Assembly: GCA_019689615.1 (NCBI GenBank)
Contig: JADGHD010000003.1
Coordinates: forward strand, 1-32,274
DNA length: 32,274 nucleotides
Source of the DNA: Frankia sp.
GTDB lineage: Bacteria; Actinomycetota; Actinomycetes; Frankiales; Frankiaceae
Direction of reading: 5' to 3'
The position numbers and the translations under genes are program-made. Below, in pieces: positions 1-9,225 of this stretch (position 1 is the first letter of the stretch; the number at the start of each line of letters is the position of its first letter). The notes beneath the pieces were generated by a model. It searched no databases. It saw only the letters and a list, made by a program, of their open reading frames with translations, and was not told the origin of the DNA.

Positions 1-6
1 TTTTGT

Positions 7-804
7 TTATACGAGACCGGTGGGGCGGCCGCCGGCGCGGGGGCGGGACGGGCGTGGGGCCGGGCGGGGCGCCGCGGCGGGCCGGGCCGGCGTGGTGACC
101 AGGTTGGCCAGGTCGCGGTCGTCCTCGGAGTCGGCCGGCGGGTACGGGGAGGATGCGGCGCGGGCGGCGCTGCGCCTGGCGGCGGCTCGGGAGCGCAGCA
201 CCTCGAGCCCGATCGGGAGCACCGAGATCAGGACGATCAGGATCGCGATGACCTCGATGTTCTTGTGGACGAACTCGATCCGGCCCAGGTAGTAGCCCAG
301 CGTGGTGATGCCGCTGCCCCAGAGGACGCCGCCGATGATGTTGAAGGTGACGAAGGTGCGGTAGTCCATCCGGCTGACGCCGGCGATGATCGGCGTGAAC
401 GTGCGGACCACCGGAACGAACCGGGCCAGGACGATCGAGCGTGGACCGTGCTTCTCGAAGAACGCGTGCGCCTTCTCCACGTTCTCCTGCTTGAAGAACC
501 GGGAGTCCGGCCGGCGGAACAGGGCTGGTCCCACCTTGCGCCCGAACAGGTAGCCGACCTGGTCGCCGGCTACCGCGGCGACGCCGACCAGCACGGCCGC
601 CAGCCACAGCGGGTACGAGACCTTGTCCATGGCGATGAACAGGCCGAAGGTGAACAGCAGCGAGTCGCCGGGCAGGAAGAAGCCGATGAGCAGACCCGAC
701 TCCGCGAACACGATCAGCATGATCGCCAGTAGGCCGGCCTGGGCCAGCGTGTCGGCGTCCAGGATTCCGGGCAGCGCCACGGTGGTCGACGCAAGCGTGG
801 TCAC
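7..804 (-). CDS. DedA family membrane protein
   Basis: This 265-residue protein belongs to the DedA/SNARE-associated family of polytopic inner-membrane proteins, some of which are lipid scramblases or flippases. The hydrophobic N-terminal third carries the family's FFLPGD motif near the first re-entrant segment. The later signature RFVPVVRTFTPIIAG (arginine, proline and the closing AG) is also intact. The C-terminal 60 residues are a soluble Arg/Ala/Pro-rich tail. A GTG at 822 would add six residues, but the GTG at 804 has a GGAGG nine bases upstream (complement of 814-818), so I prefer it. The gene diverges from the lipase lipoprotein at 964. The transported lipid cannot be told from sequence. 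Confidence 0.9.
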   Translation of the reverse strand: MTTLASTTVALPGILDADTLAQAGLLAIMLIVFAESGLLIGFFLPGDSLLFTFGLFIAMDKVSYPLWLAAVLVGVAAVAGDQVGYLFGRKVGPALFRRPDSRFFKQENVEKAHAFFEKHGPRSIVLARFVPVVRTFTPIIAGVSRMDYRTFVTFNIIGGVLWGSGITTLGYYLGRIEFVHKNIEVIAILIVLISVLPIGLEVLRSRAAARRSAARAASSPYPPADSEDDRDLANLVTTPARPAAAPRPAPRPSRPRAGGRPTGLV

Positions 805-867
805 AGTCTTTGGCCTCCGCACCCCGCCCGCGGCGGGCGGCGTCTGCAGAAGCGTAACCGCCGGGTT

Positions 868-932
868 CTGTCCGCCGGTGCGCTGACCGCCACGGTTGCG
901 CCGACGGTGGGTGAGCGACCATCGGCGGACAG
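868..932. repeat. Inverted repeat with 10-bp arms in a divergent promoter region
   Basis: CTGTCCGCCG at 868-877 is perfectly inverted as CGGCGGACAG at 923-932. Between them, CGCTGACC and GGTGAGCG form a second, imperfect pair, so the whole 65 bp is a nested dyad. It fills most of the spacer between the divergent DedA and lipase genes and overlaps the upstream part of the lipase promoter. It may be an operator pair or a cruciform; the role is inferred. Confidence 0.5.
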
Positions 933-951
933 GCCCTGCATTCGCGACCCA

Positions 952-963
952 TACCCTCGACGC
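952..963 (+). promoter_or_regulatory. Candidate -10 element of a leaderless lipase transcript
   Basis: TACCCT at 952-957 fits the actinobacterial TANNNT -10 consensus. It is followed by exactly six bases and then the GTG at 964, so transcription would begin at or next to the start codon. No purine-rich ribosome-binding site precedes this GTG. There is only a weak -35 match (GACA near 928-931, about 20 bases away). Confidence 0.45.
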
Positions 964-2151
964 GTGCGAGCGCTGACGTCCCGGGCTGGGCGCAAGGCCG
1001 GGCTCGTGGTGGCGCTGGTGGCGTTCGCCGTGGCCGCCTGTGGCGGGGGATCAGCCGGGGGTGCTGACGAGGACCGGCCGGTCCCGCTGTCGGCGGACGC
1101 GCCGGCACCCGGGGAGCTGCTCGCGGCCGAGCCACGGGACGCGCCGGCCGGGATGGTGGCCTGGCGGGTCGTCTACGGCTCGACGGACCAGGCCGGGGAG
1201 GTCATCGCGACCTCCGGGGTCGTGCTGGCCCCGGCCGGCGTGCCGCCGGTCGACGCCCGTCCCGTCGTCGCGTTCGGGCATGGCACCACCGGGGTGAGCG
1301 ACGCCTGCGCGCCGTCGCTGTCGCAGCCGCCGCTGGCCACGCTGGGCGGCGCGTTCCCGCTGGTCGAGGCGGGGTACGTGGTCGCGGCCGCCGACTACAT
1401 CGGGCTCGGCACGCCCGGCGACCACGCGATCTACGTCGCCCGCCCGGAGGGGCAGGCGCTGCTGGACGCGGCGCGGGCCGCCATGGAGCTCGCCCCCGCG
1501 CACGCCCGCCCCGACGTCGTCCTGTGGGGGTACTCCCAGGGCGGCCAGGCGGCGCTGGCCGCCGGGGCGCTCGCCGCGAGCTACGCGCCCGAGCTGCGGG
1601 TGCGCGGCGTGGCGGCGACCGCGCCGCTGGCCGACGTGACCGCCTTCCTGCGCGAGCTGCGGGATGGCCCGGACAGCGCCGCGTTCACGGTGCTGGCCGC
1701 GTACGGCCAGTCGGTCGCCAACCCGACGGCCGGGCTCGCCGACGCCCTCACCCCGGCCGGCCACCGGCTGCTGGCCGAGGCCCGCGAGCGCTGCGCGCCC
1801 GAGCTGATCGCCGACACCGCCGGGCGGGGCGTGGACGGGCTGTTCTACCAGGACCCGCTGGACGGCGGGCCGCTGGCCGAAGGGTTCGCCCGCCAGCTGG
1901 CCGAGGTGATCGCGCCGATGGCGCCGGTGCTGGTGCTGCAGGGCGACCTGGACACGGTGATCCGGCAGTCGACGACCGACCACGTCGTGCGCGGCCTGTG
2001 CGCGGCCGGGACCCAGGTCGAGTACCGCCGGTACCCGCTGGCCGATCATGGAACGATCTATCCGGCGTCGCTCGCGGACCTGCTCGGCTGGATCGGCGAG
2101 CGGTTCGCGGCCACGCCGCCGCCGGTGCGCGACATTTGTGCCTTCGGCTGA
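964..2151 (+). CDS. Secretory lipase-like alpha/beta hydrolase, lipoprotein
   Basis: This 395-residue predicted lipoprotein resembles the LIP/secretory lipase family and probably hydrolyses ester substrates outside the membrane. A basic start and hydrophobic stretch end in the lipobox AVAAC, with the lipidated cysteine at residue 26. The nucleophile is Ser191 in GYSQG. Likely partners are Asp328 or Asp330 (QGDLD) and His362 (ADHG). Two cysteines near 115 and 277 may pair. An in-frame ATG at 907 exists, but starting there puts about 19 extra residues before the signal peptide. The GTG at 964 gives a normal signal peptide and sits six bases after a -10 element. The lipase at 7668-8948 is a clear paralogue. 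Substrate is unknown. Confidence 0.88.
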   Translation: MRALTSRAGRKAGLVVALVAFAVAACGGGSAGGADEDRPVPLSADAPAPGELLAAEPRDAPAGMVAWRVVYGSTDQAGEVIATSGVVLAPAGVPPVDARPVVAFGHGTTGVSDACAPSLSQPPLATLGGAFPLVEAGYVVAAADYIGLGTPGDHAIYVARPEGQALLDAARAAMELAPAHARPDVVLWGYSQGGQAALAAGALAASYAPELRVRGVAATAPLADVTAFLRELRDGPDSAAFTVLAAYGQSVANPTAGLADALTPAGHRLLAEARERCAPELIADTAGRGVDGLFYQDPLDGGPLAEGFARQLAEVIAPMAPVLVLQGDLDTVIRQSTTDHVVRGLCAAGTQVEYRRYPLADHGTIYPASLADLLGWIGERFAATPPPVRDICAFG

Positions 2152-2161
2152 CCCGCCTCCG

Positions 2162-2190
2162 GTGACCTGGGGTCGCGGCTCCGCGAGAAT
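2162..2190 (+). promoter_or_regulatory. Candidate promoter of the ROK kinase gene
   Basis: GTGACC at 2162-2167 and GAGAAT at 2185-2190 are separated by 17 bases. The second box ends six bases before the GTG at 2197, the same geometry as at the 964 lipase, which suggests a leaderless transcript. The -10 lacks the usual first T, so this is tentative. Confidence 0.35.
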
Positions 2191-2196
2191 GGCCAG

Positions 2197-3195
2197 GTGA
2201 CACAGGGCGGTCAGGCGACGGGCGAAGATCAGCAGTCGGTGGAGCCGGTTCTCGGCCTGGATCTGGGCGGCACGTCGATCAAGTGGGTCACGATGGCCGG
2301 CGGAACGGTGACCGCCAAGGGCCAGGTGCCGACCCCACAGACCGGGCCGCGGGACGTCCTGGCCGCGCTGGTGGGGATCGCGCGCAGGGCACCGGCGGCA
2401 CGCGCGATCGGGATGGCCGCGGCGGGCGTGCTGGACCCGGTCCGCGGCCGGGTGCTGCACGCGCCGAACATCGCCGGCGACTGGACGTCCTGCGCGTTCT
2501 CCGCCGAGCTGGCCGCCGCCACCGGCTGCCCGGTCAGCCTGGCCAACGACGCCCGCGCGTTCGCCTGGGGACAGCTGCGCTACGGCGTGGCGGCCGGCGC
2601 CAGCGACGCGGTCTTCCTGACGCTGGGCACGGGGATCGGGGGCGCCCTCGCCGCCGACGGGCAGCTGCGGCTCGGCCACGGCCGCCGGGGTGGCGAGATC
2701 GGGCACATCCCGATCGAACCGGTCGACGGCCGCGCCTGCGGCTGCGGGTCGACCGGCTGCCTGGAGACCATCGCCGGCGGCCGGGCGCTGGCCGAGCTCG
2801 GTGCCGACCTGGTCCGCGCGGGCGCCGCGCCGGCGCTGGCCAAGGAGGTCGGCGGCGACCCGGACCAGGTCACGGCGGGCGCGGTGGTGCGCATGGCCGA
2901 CCAGGACCCGGAGTGCGCCCGGCTGGTCGAGCGGGCCGGGCGGGCGCTCGGCCTCGCGCTCGCCGGGCTGGTGAACACGCTCGCGCCGGAGGTCATCGTG
3001 TTCGGCGGCGGGGTGGCCGCCGGGCTGCCGGCATTCCGGCCGTTCATCGACGAGCTGCTGGCCCGGCACACCCTGCTGATCGAGACGCCGCGGATCGCCA
3101 CCGCGACCGACGGTTTCGCCGGCGCGATGGGCGCCGCCGCCTGGGCGAACGAGCCGCCCGCCGGCTACCCCGCGCCGATCCGGCCGGGAGCCTGA
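2197..3195 (+). CDS. ROK family sugar kinase (glucokinase-like)
   Basis: This 332-residue ROK-family kinase most likely phosphorylates glucose or a related hexose with ATP in the cytoplasm. The N-terminal phosphate-binding loop LDLGGTSIKW lies near residues 24-33. The catalytic aspartate is in LANDARAFAWG. LGTGIGGAL is the second phosphate motif. GGEIGHIPIEP followed by CGCGSTGCLE supplies the His/Cys zinc site that defines the ROK signature. There is no N-terminal helix-turn-helix, so it is a kinase rather than a ROK repressor. It is longer than the usual polyphosphate glucokinase (about 250-270 residues). It lies 45 bases after the lipase on the same strand but seems to have its own promoter. 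Sugar specificity is not visible. Confidence 0.9.
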   Translation: MTQGGQATGEDQQSVEPVLGLDLGGTSIKWVTMAGGTVTAKGQVPTPQTGPRDVLAALVGIARRAPAARAIGMAAAGVLDPVRGRVLHAPNIAGDWTSCAFSAELAAATGCPVSLANDARAFAWGQLRYGVAAGASDAVFLTLGTGIGGALAADGQLRLGHGRRGGEIGHIPIEPVDGRACGCGSTGCLETIAGGRALAELGADLVRAGAAPALAKEVGGDPDQVTAGAVVRMADQDPECARLVERAGRALGLALAGLVNTLAPEVIVFGGGVAAGLPAFRPFIDELLARHTLLIETPRIATATDGFAGAMGAAAWANEPPAGYPAPIRPGA

Positions 3196-3540
3196 CCAGG
3201 CCCGGAACGGGCGAGCCGCGCCGGCGCCGCGGCCGGCCGGGCGCGACGTGGGAAACGTCACGCACCGCACACTCCGACTGCGCTGCCTCGTCCGAACGTC
3301 GATCTCTGGTTGCCCGTCTGTTGCGCTGGGTAGTTAATCGCTGACGCTGGATGACAATCACGGAAGGTAAGTCCGGCTTTGATTATGGCTGCGTGAACGC
3401 TCCGTTACCGGATCTCCGCGGGCGCCGGTGAACATGACCGATTTAAGTGAAGATCGGTTCAAACTGTCCTAATGTGACAACAACGGCGCTGCTCTCGACG
3501 AGTTGGCGAGAGGGAGCCTGGACCGTTGGAGGGCGCACCG
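3196..3540 (+). other. Long intergenic region before the glycosyltransferase operon
   Basis: This is one of the longest non-coding stretches here, and its second half (about 3300-3480) is noticeably richer in A and T than the surroundings. It begins with a small GC hairpin (GCCCG-GAA-CGGGC, 3200-3212), possibly a weak terminator for the ROK gene. GACGT-GGGAA-ACGTC follows near 3245-3259. Near the right end lie an inverted repeat and a possible promoter, listed separately. I find no convincing coding frame. Confidence 0.5.
3437..3475 (+). promoter_or_regulatory. Inverted repeat and candidate promoter of the GT4 operon
   Basis: ACCGAT (3437-3442) and ATCGGT (3453-3458) form a perfect 6-bp inverted repeat with a 10-base spacer. 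A possible -35 (GTGAAG, 3447-3452) lies inside that spacer. A TANNNT -10 (TAATGT, 3470-3475) follows after 17 bases. A repressor bound to the repeat would cover the -35. The -35 matches consensus poorly, so this is a hypothesis. Confidence 0.35.
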
Positions 3541-4905
3541 TTGCGGATCGCGTTGCTGTCGTACCGCAGTCTCCCCACCTGTGGTGGTCAGGGTGTGTAC
3601 GTCCGCCAGCTGTCGCGTGAACTGGTTGGCCTTGGCCACCAGGTGACGGTGCTGAGCGGGCCGCCCTACCCCGTCCTGGACGAGGGAGTCACGCTCGAGA
3701 AGCTGCCGAGCCTCGACCTGTTCGCCGGGCCACCGCCGTTCCGCTGGCCGTCGCCCCGCGAGCTGCGCACGTTCCCGGACTGGGTCGAGTTCGGCCTGAT
3801 GCGGACCGGGCAGTTCTCCGAGCCGCTGGCGTTCAGCCTGCGCGCCTACCGCGCGCTGCGCCCGCGCGGCGGCACCCCGCCGCCGTTCGACATCGTGCAC
3901 GACAACCAGGGCCTCGGCCGCGGCCTGCTGCGGCTGCGCCGGGAGCTGGCGCCGCACCGGATCCCGGTCGTGGCCACCGTGCACCACCCGATCACCGTCG
4001 ACCGCCGGCTGCACCTGGCAGCGACGACCGGCCTGCGCGCCCGGTTCGGGGTGCGCCGCTGGTACTCGTTCCTGCCGATGCAGGCCAGGGTCGCCCGCCA
4101 GCTGGACGCGATCGTCATCCCGTCGGAGAGCTCCCGCGCCGACATCATCGCCGACATGGGCCTGCGGTCCGAGCTGATGCGCACGGTCCCGCTCGGCACC
4201 GAGTCGGACGTCTTCACCCCGGACCCGTCCATCGCCAGGGTGCCGGGCCGGATCGTGGTCATCACCAGCGCGGACGTCCCGCTCAAGGGGCTGCCCGTGC
4301 TGCTGGAGGCGCTGGCGAAGATCCGGGTCGAGCGGGAGCACGCCCACGTCGTCTGCGTCGGGAAGGCCCGCGAGGGCGGTTCCGCCGCCCGCCAGGTGAG
4401 CGAGCTCGGGCTCGGGGACGCCGTCACCTTCCGCTCGAACCTGTCCCAGGCGGACCTCGTCGACCTGCTCCGCTCCGCCGAGGTGGCCGTCGTGCCGTCG
4501 CTGTACGAGGGCTTCAGCCTGCCGGCGGTGGAGGAGATGTCCTGCGGCCTGCCGCTGGTCGCGACCGCAGCCGGCTCGCTGCCCGAGGTGGTCGGCCCGG
4601 ACGGGGAGGCGGCGCTGACCGTGCCCCCCGGCGACGCCGGCGCCCTCGCGGCGGCGATCATGCGGCTGCTCGACGACCCGGAGCTGCGTGCCCGGCTCGG
4701 CGCCGGTGGCCGGCGCCGGGTCGAGGAGCGCTTCTCCTGGCGGGCGGCGACCCGGGCGACCGCGGAGTGGTACGCCGACTGCGTCGCCGCCGCCACCGGC
4801 ACCCGGCCGTCGCCGGCACCAGCGCTCGACGGCGCTGGCGTCGGCGCCGCGGCGGCGGGTGCCGACGAGCGCGGCGCCGCCTCGTCCGCCGGTGGCCGAT
4901 GCTGA
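3541..4905 (+). CDS. GT4 family glycosyltransferase
   Basis: This 454-residue retaining glycosyltransferase of the GT4 (GT-B fold) type would transfer a sugar from a nucleotide donor to an unknown acceptor. The N-terminus MRIALLSYRS with GGQGVYVRQLSREL is the usual first Rossmann strand and glycine-rich acceptor-domain loop. The donor domain has the EX7E element in YEGFSLPAVEEMSCG and the following PLVATAAGSLPEVV. The last ~40 residues are low-complexity Ala/Gly/Pro. I chose the TTG at 3541 because GGAGGG (3528-3533) sits seven bases before it; a TTG at 3526 is the alternative. It is the first gene of a coupled operon and overlaps the next gene by seven bases. Confidence 0.9.
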   Translation: MRIALLSYRSLPTCGGQGVYVRQLSRELVGLGHQVTVLSGPPYPVLDEGVTLEKLPSLDLFAGPPPFRWPSPRELRTFPDWVEFGLMRTGQFSEPLAFSLRAYRALRPRGGTPPPFDIVHDNQGLGRGLLRLRRELAPHRIPVVATVHHPITVDRRLHLAATTGLRARFGVRRWYSFLPMQARVARQLDAIVIPSESSRADIIADMGLRSELMRTVPLGTESDVFTPDPSIARVPGRIVVITSADVPLKGLPVLLEALAKIRVEREHAHVVCVGKAREGGSAARQVSELGLGDAVTFRSNLSQADLVDLLRSAEVAVVPSLYEGFSLPAVEEMSCGLPLVATAAGSLPEVVGPDGEAALTVPPGDAGALAAAIMRLLDDPELRARLGAGGRRRVEERFSWRAATRATAEWYADCVAAATGTRPSPAPALDGAGVGAAAAGADERGAASSAGGRC

Positions 4906-5744
4906 CGGTCGATTTCGACCGGTTCCCAGTCGGCCCGGGTGTACGCCTGCTTGACCTGGGCTGCGGGGCGGGCCGGCACGCGTTCGAGGCCTACCGTCGC
5001 GGCGCCGACGTGGTCGCGCTCGACTACTCCTTCGACGACGTCGTCGGCGTCGGCGGGATGCTGGCGGCGATGGCCGCCGAAGGCCAGGTGCCCGCGACCG
5101 CACGGGCCGGCGCGACCAGGGGCGACGCGTTCGCACTGCCGTTCGCGGACGGCACGTTCGACCGGGTGATCGCGGCAGAGATCCTCGAGCACCTGCCCGA
5201 GGACACCCGGGCGATCGCCGAGCTGGTCCGGGTGCTGCGGCCGGGTGGCCTGGCCGCGGTGACCGTGCCGGCGTGGCTGCCGGAGCGGATCTGCTGGAGC
5301 CTGTCCACCGGCTACCACACCGTCGAGGGCGGCCACGTGCGGATCTACCGGCGGGCGGAGCTGCTGGGCAGGCTCACCGCCGCCGGTCTGGAGTACCTCG
5401 GCGGGCACAGCGCGCACGCGCTGCACTCGCCGTACTGGTGGCTGCGCTGCCTGGTCGGGGTGCACGACGACGATCACCCGGCGACCAGGCTCTACCACCG
5501 GTTGCTGGTCTGGGACATGATGACGCGCCCCCGGCTGACCAGGTGGGCCGAGCGGGCGCTCAACCCGCTGATCGGCAAGAGCATCGTGCTCTACCTGCGC
5601 CGACCGCTGTCCGACGGGCCCGCCGCCGCCGGCACCGGCGGCGTGGCCCCGGCACAGCGGGCCGAGCGCGCACCGGCGGCAGGGTCCGCCGGGCCTGCCG
5701 AGCCCACCGGCGCGGTGGCGCCTGGGAGGGCTGGGCGGTGCTAA
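4899..5744 (+). CDS. Class I SAM-dependent methyltransferase
   Basis: This 281-residue protein has a methyltransferase fold of the UbiE/Methyltransf_11 kind. Motif I is LLDLGCGAGRHAF (about 17-29), followed by the acidic strand end VVALDYS. Motif IV/V is seen as ALPFADGTFDRVIAAEILEHLP, and motif VI as ELVRVLRPGGLAAVTVP. A C-terminal helical part (GVHDDDHPATRLYHRLL) may hold the acceptor. The last ~45 residues are an Ala/Gly/Pro-rich tail. The ATG at 4899 overlaps the GT4 stop as ATGCTGA, so translation is probably coupled; the upstream Shine-Dalgarno is weak (GGTGG). Longer frames that start upstream only read the GT4 tail out of frame. The product may be a methylated glycolipid or glycan, by inference from the neighbours. 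Confidence 0.88.
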   Translation: MLTVDFDRFPVGPGVRLLDLGCGAGRHAFEAYRRGADVVALDYSFDDVVGVGGMLAAMAAEGQVPATARAGATRGDAFALPFADGTFDRVIAAEILEHLPEDTRAIAELVRVLRPGGLAAVTVPAWLPERICWSLSTGYHTVEGGHVRIYRRAELLGRLTAAGLEYLGGHSAHALHSPYWWLRCLVGVHDDDHPATRLYHRLLVWDMMTRPRLTRWAERALNPLIGKSIVLYLRRPLSDGPAAAGTGGVAPAQRAERAPAAGSAGPAEPTGAVAPGRAGRC

Positions 5745-6793
5745 CGCCACGACAGATCGCCAGGACCGCGGACGCGATTGTCGCCATGCAGGAGCCGGAC
5801 GGCGCGATCCCGTGGTATCCCGGCGGGCACACCGATCCATGGGACCACCTCGAGTGCGTCATGGCGTTGGAGCTCGGCGACCGGCAGGATGCCGCTGACC
5901 GGGGCTGGGACTGGCTGGTGCGCAACCAGCGGGCCGACGGCTCGTGGGCGACCAGCCATGTGGCCGGCGCGGTGAAGGAGGACTTCGCCGACAGCAACCA
6001 GTGCGCGTACGTGGCCACCGCGGTCTGGCACCACTGGCTGCGCACCAGGGACCGGCCGTTCGTTGACCGGATGTGGCCGGTGGTCCGTGACGCGCTCGAC
6101 TTCGTCGTCAGCCTGCAGGCGCCGGGCGGGCAGATCTGGTGGGCCAGGACCGCCACCGGGGAGGACCACGAGCAGGCGCTGGTCACCGGGTGCTCCAGCA
6201 CGCTGCACAGCCTGCGCTGCGGGCTGGGGCTGGCCGAGCTGGTCGGGGATCCCCAGCCGGGCTGGGAGCTGGCCATCGGCGCGCTGGCGCACGCGCTGCG
6301 CGCCCACCCGGAGTACTTCCTGCCGACCGCCCGCTGGTCGATGGACTGGTACTACCCGGTGATCGGCGGCGTGCTGCGCGGCGCCGAGGGCCGGGCGCGG
6401 CTGCGCGAGCGCTGGGACGACTTCGTCGTGCCGGGCCTCGGGATCCGCTGCGTCGACGACCAGCCGTGGGTGACCGGCGCGGAGACCTGCGAGCTGGCGA
6501 TCGCGCTGCACCTCGTCGGGGAGACCGCGAAGGCGCGGACGCTGGTCGCCGACATGCAGCACCTGCGCCACGACGACGGCTCGTACTGGACGGGCTGGCA
6601 GTTCGTGGACGAGGTGCACTGGCCGGAGGAGCTCAGCTCGTGGACCGCGGCGGCGGTCATCCTCGCGGTCGACACGCTCGACGGCGGGGTGACGGACGCG
6701 GTGTTCCGCGGCGACGGCCTGCCCCTGTCGGTCGGCGCCGAGCTCGCCGGCGGGCTGGAGCTGGCCTGCGACTGCGAGCTGGCCGCCGCCTGA
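5738..6793 (+). CDS. Alpha/alpha-toroid protein, prenyltransferase/terpene-cyclase-like
   Basis: This 351-residue soluble protein has repeats typical of the alpha6/alpha6-barrel fold shared by squalene-hopene cyclases and protein prenyltransferase beta subunits. Examples are IVAMQEPDGAIPWY, LVRNQRADGSWAT and DMQHLRHDDGSYWTG. These resemble QW motifs (Q, DG, W/Y). No DXDD catalytic motif of class II cyclases is visible and it is about half the size of a hopene cyclase, so I do not call it a cyclase. Start GTG 5738 has GGGAGGG (5724-5730) seven bases upstream and overlaps the methyltransferase stop as GTGCTAA. Being third in the operon suggests it binds or modifies a lipid made or decorated by the first two products. 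Confidence 0.75.
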   Translation: MLTPRQIARTADAIVAMQEPDGAIPWYPGGHTDPWDHLECVMALELGDRQDAADRGWDWLVRNQRADGSWATSHVAGAVKEDFADSNQCAYVATAVWHHWLRTRDRPFVDRMWPVVRDALDFVVSLQAPGGQIWWARTATGEDHEQALVTGCSSTLHSLRCGLGLAELVGDPQPGWELAIGALAHALRAHPEYFLPTARWSMDWYYPVIGGVLRGAEGRARLRERWDDFVVPGLGIRCVDDQPWVTGAETCELAIALHLVGETAKARTLVADMQHLRHDDGSYWTGWQFVDEVHWPEELSSWTAAAVILAVDTLDGGVTDAVFRGDGLPLSVGAELAGGLELACDCELAAA

Positions 6794-6862
6794 CTCCGGC
6801 CGCCCGACGGCTCGAGCGGCTCGGCCGGCCGCGGGATCAGCCGGCCGCCGGTCCCGCGGCCG

Positions 6863-6892
6863 GGTCCCGGGCAGCCGATGCCGCCCGGGACC
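6863..6892. terminator. Bidirectional hairpin terminator
   Basis: GGTCCCGGGC (6863-6872) and GCCCGGGACC (6883-6892) are perfect 10-bp arms around a 10-base loop. The hairpin lies between two convergent genes that stop at 6793 and 6931, so it can stop transcription from both sides. No T-run follows, which is usual in such GC-rich genomes. Confidence 0.75.
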
Positions 6893-6930
6893 GGCGGGCC
6901 GTGGCCGGCGCCGCGCGGACGTCGCGGGAA

Positions 6931-8948
<2,018 letters not shown>

Positions 8949-8972
8949 CGCCCGGCTCTCTTTCGTCGATTC

Positions 8973-8987
8973 GGGTGCAACGCACCC
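8973..8987. promoter_or_regulatory. 15-bp palindrome upstream of the lipase, with a third half-site
   Basis: GGGTGCAACGCACCC is a perfect inverted repeat with 6-bp arms and a 3-base centre, 25 bases before the lipase start on the minus strand. A further GGTGC half-site follows at 8992-8996, so three related half-sites sit within 24 bp. It is a candidate operator; the regulator is unknown. Confidence 0.4.
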
Positions 8988-9155
8988 AACTGGTGCACAC
9001 TCACGGGCGCCGCCGGTCCAGCTGGGCGCGGTGCCGTCAGCCAGGTTGGCGTGGCGCCGTTGGCCCGCTGGAACCCGCGTTTCGAATATTCAACGAAAAG
9101 GTGTACCTCTCAGATCATCGCCCGCACAACCACTTCTCGTGACAAACGAGATATC

Positions 9156-9177
9156 CCCGGCCCGGCGGCGGGCCGGG
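9156..9177 (-). terminator. Hairpin after the tyrosine-catabolism operon
   Basis: CCCGGCCCG (9156-9164) and CGGGCCGGG (9169-9177) are perfect 9-bp arms with a 4-base loop, 48 bases beyond the fahA stop. Read on the minus strand, the stem is followed by the relatively AT-rich gatatctcgttt. An AT-rich patch with TCTCGT-GACAA-ACGAGA (9135-9151) lies next to it. Confidence 0.65.
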
Positions 9178-9225
9178 CGCGCGCCAGCGTGGCCAGCGGG
9201 CCCGTGCCCGGTGGCGGTGGGCTGG

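Noticed and set aside
1051-3270. Very long minus-strand open frame opposite the lipase and ROK genes
   Set aside because: The translation is Arg/Gly/Ala-rich with no fold or motif, and the plus-strand genes have clear domains and starts. GC-rich codon bias leaves antisense frames open.
5738-6793. Squalene-hopene cyclase
   Set aside because: The repeats suggest the fold, but the DXDD motif is not visible and the length is about half that of a cyclase.
9079-9151. Promoter or attachment site in the AT-rich patch between lipase and fahA
   Set aside because: Short palindromes (GAATATTC, TCTCGT/ACGAGA) are present, but I find no good -35/-10 pair, integrase gene or tRNA end to support either.
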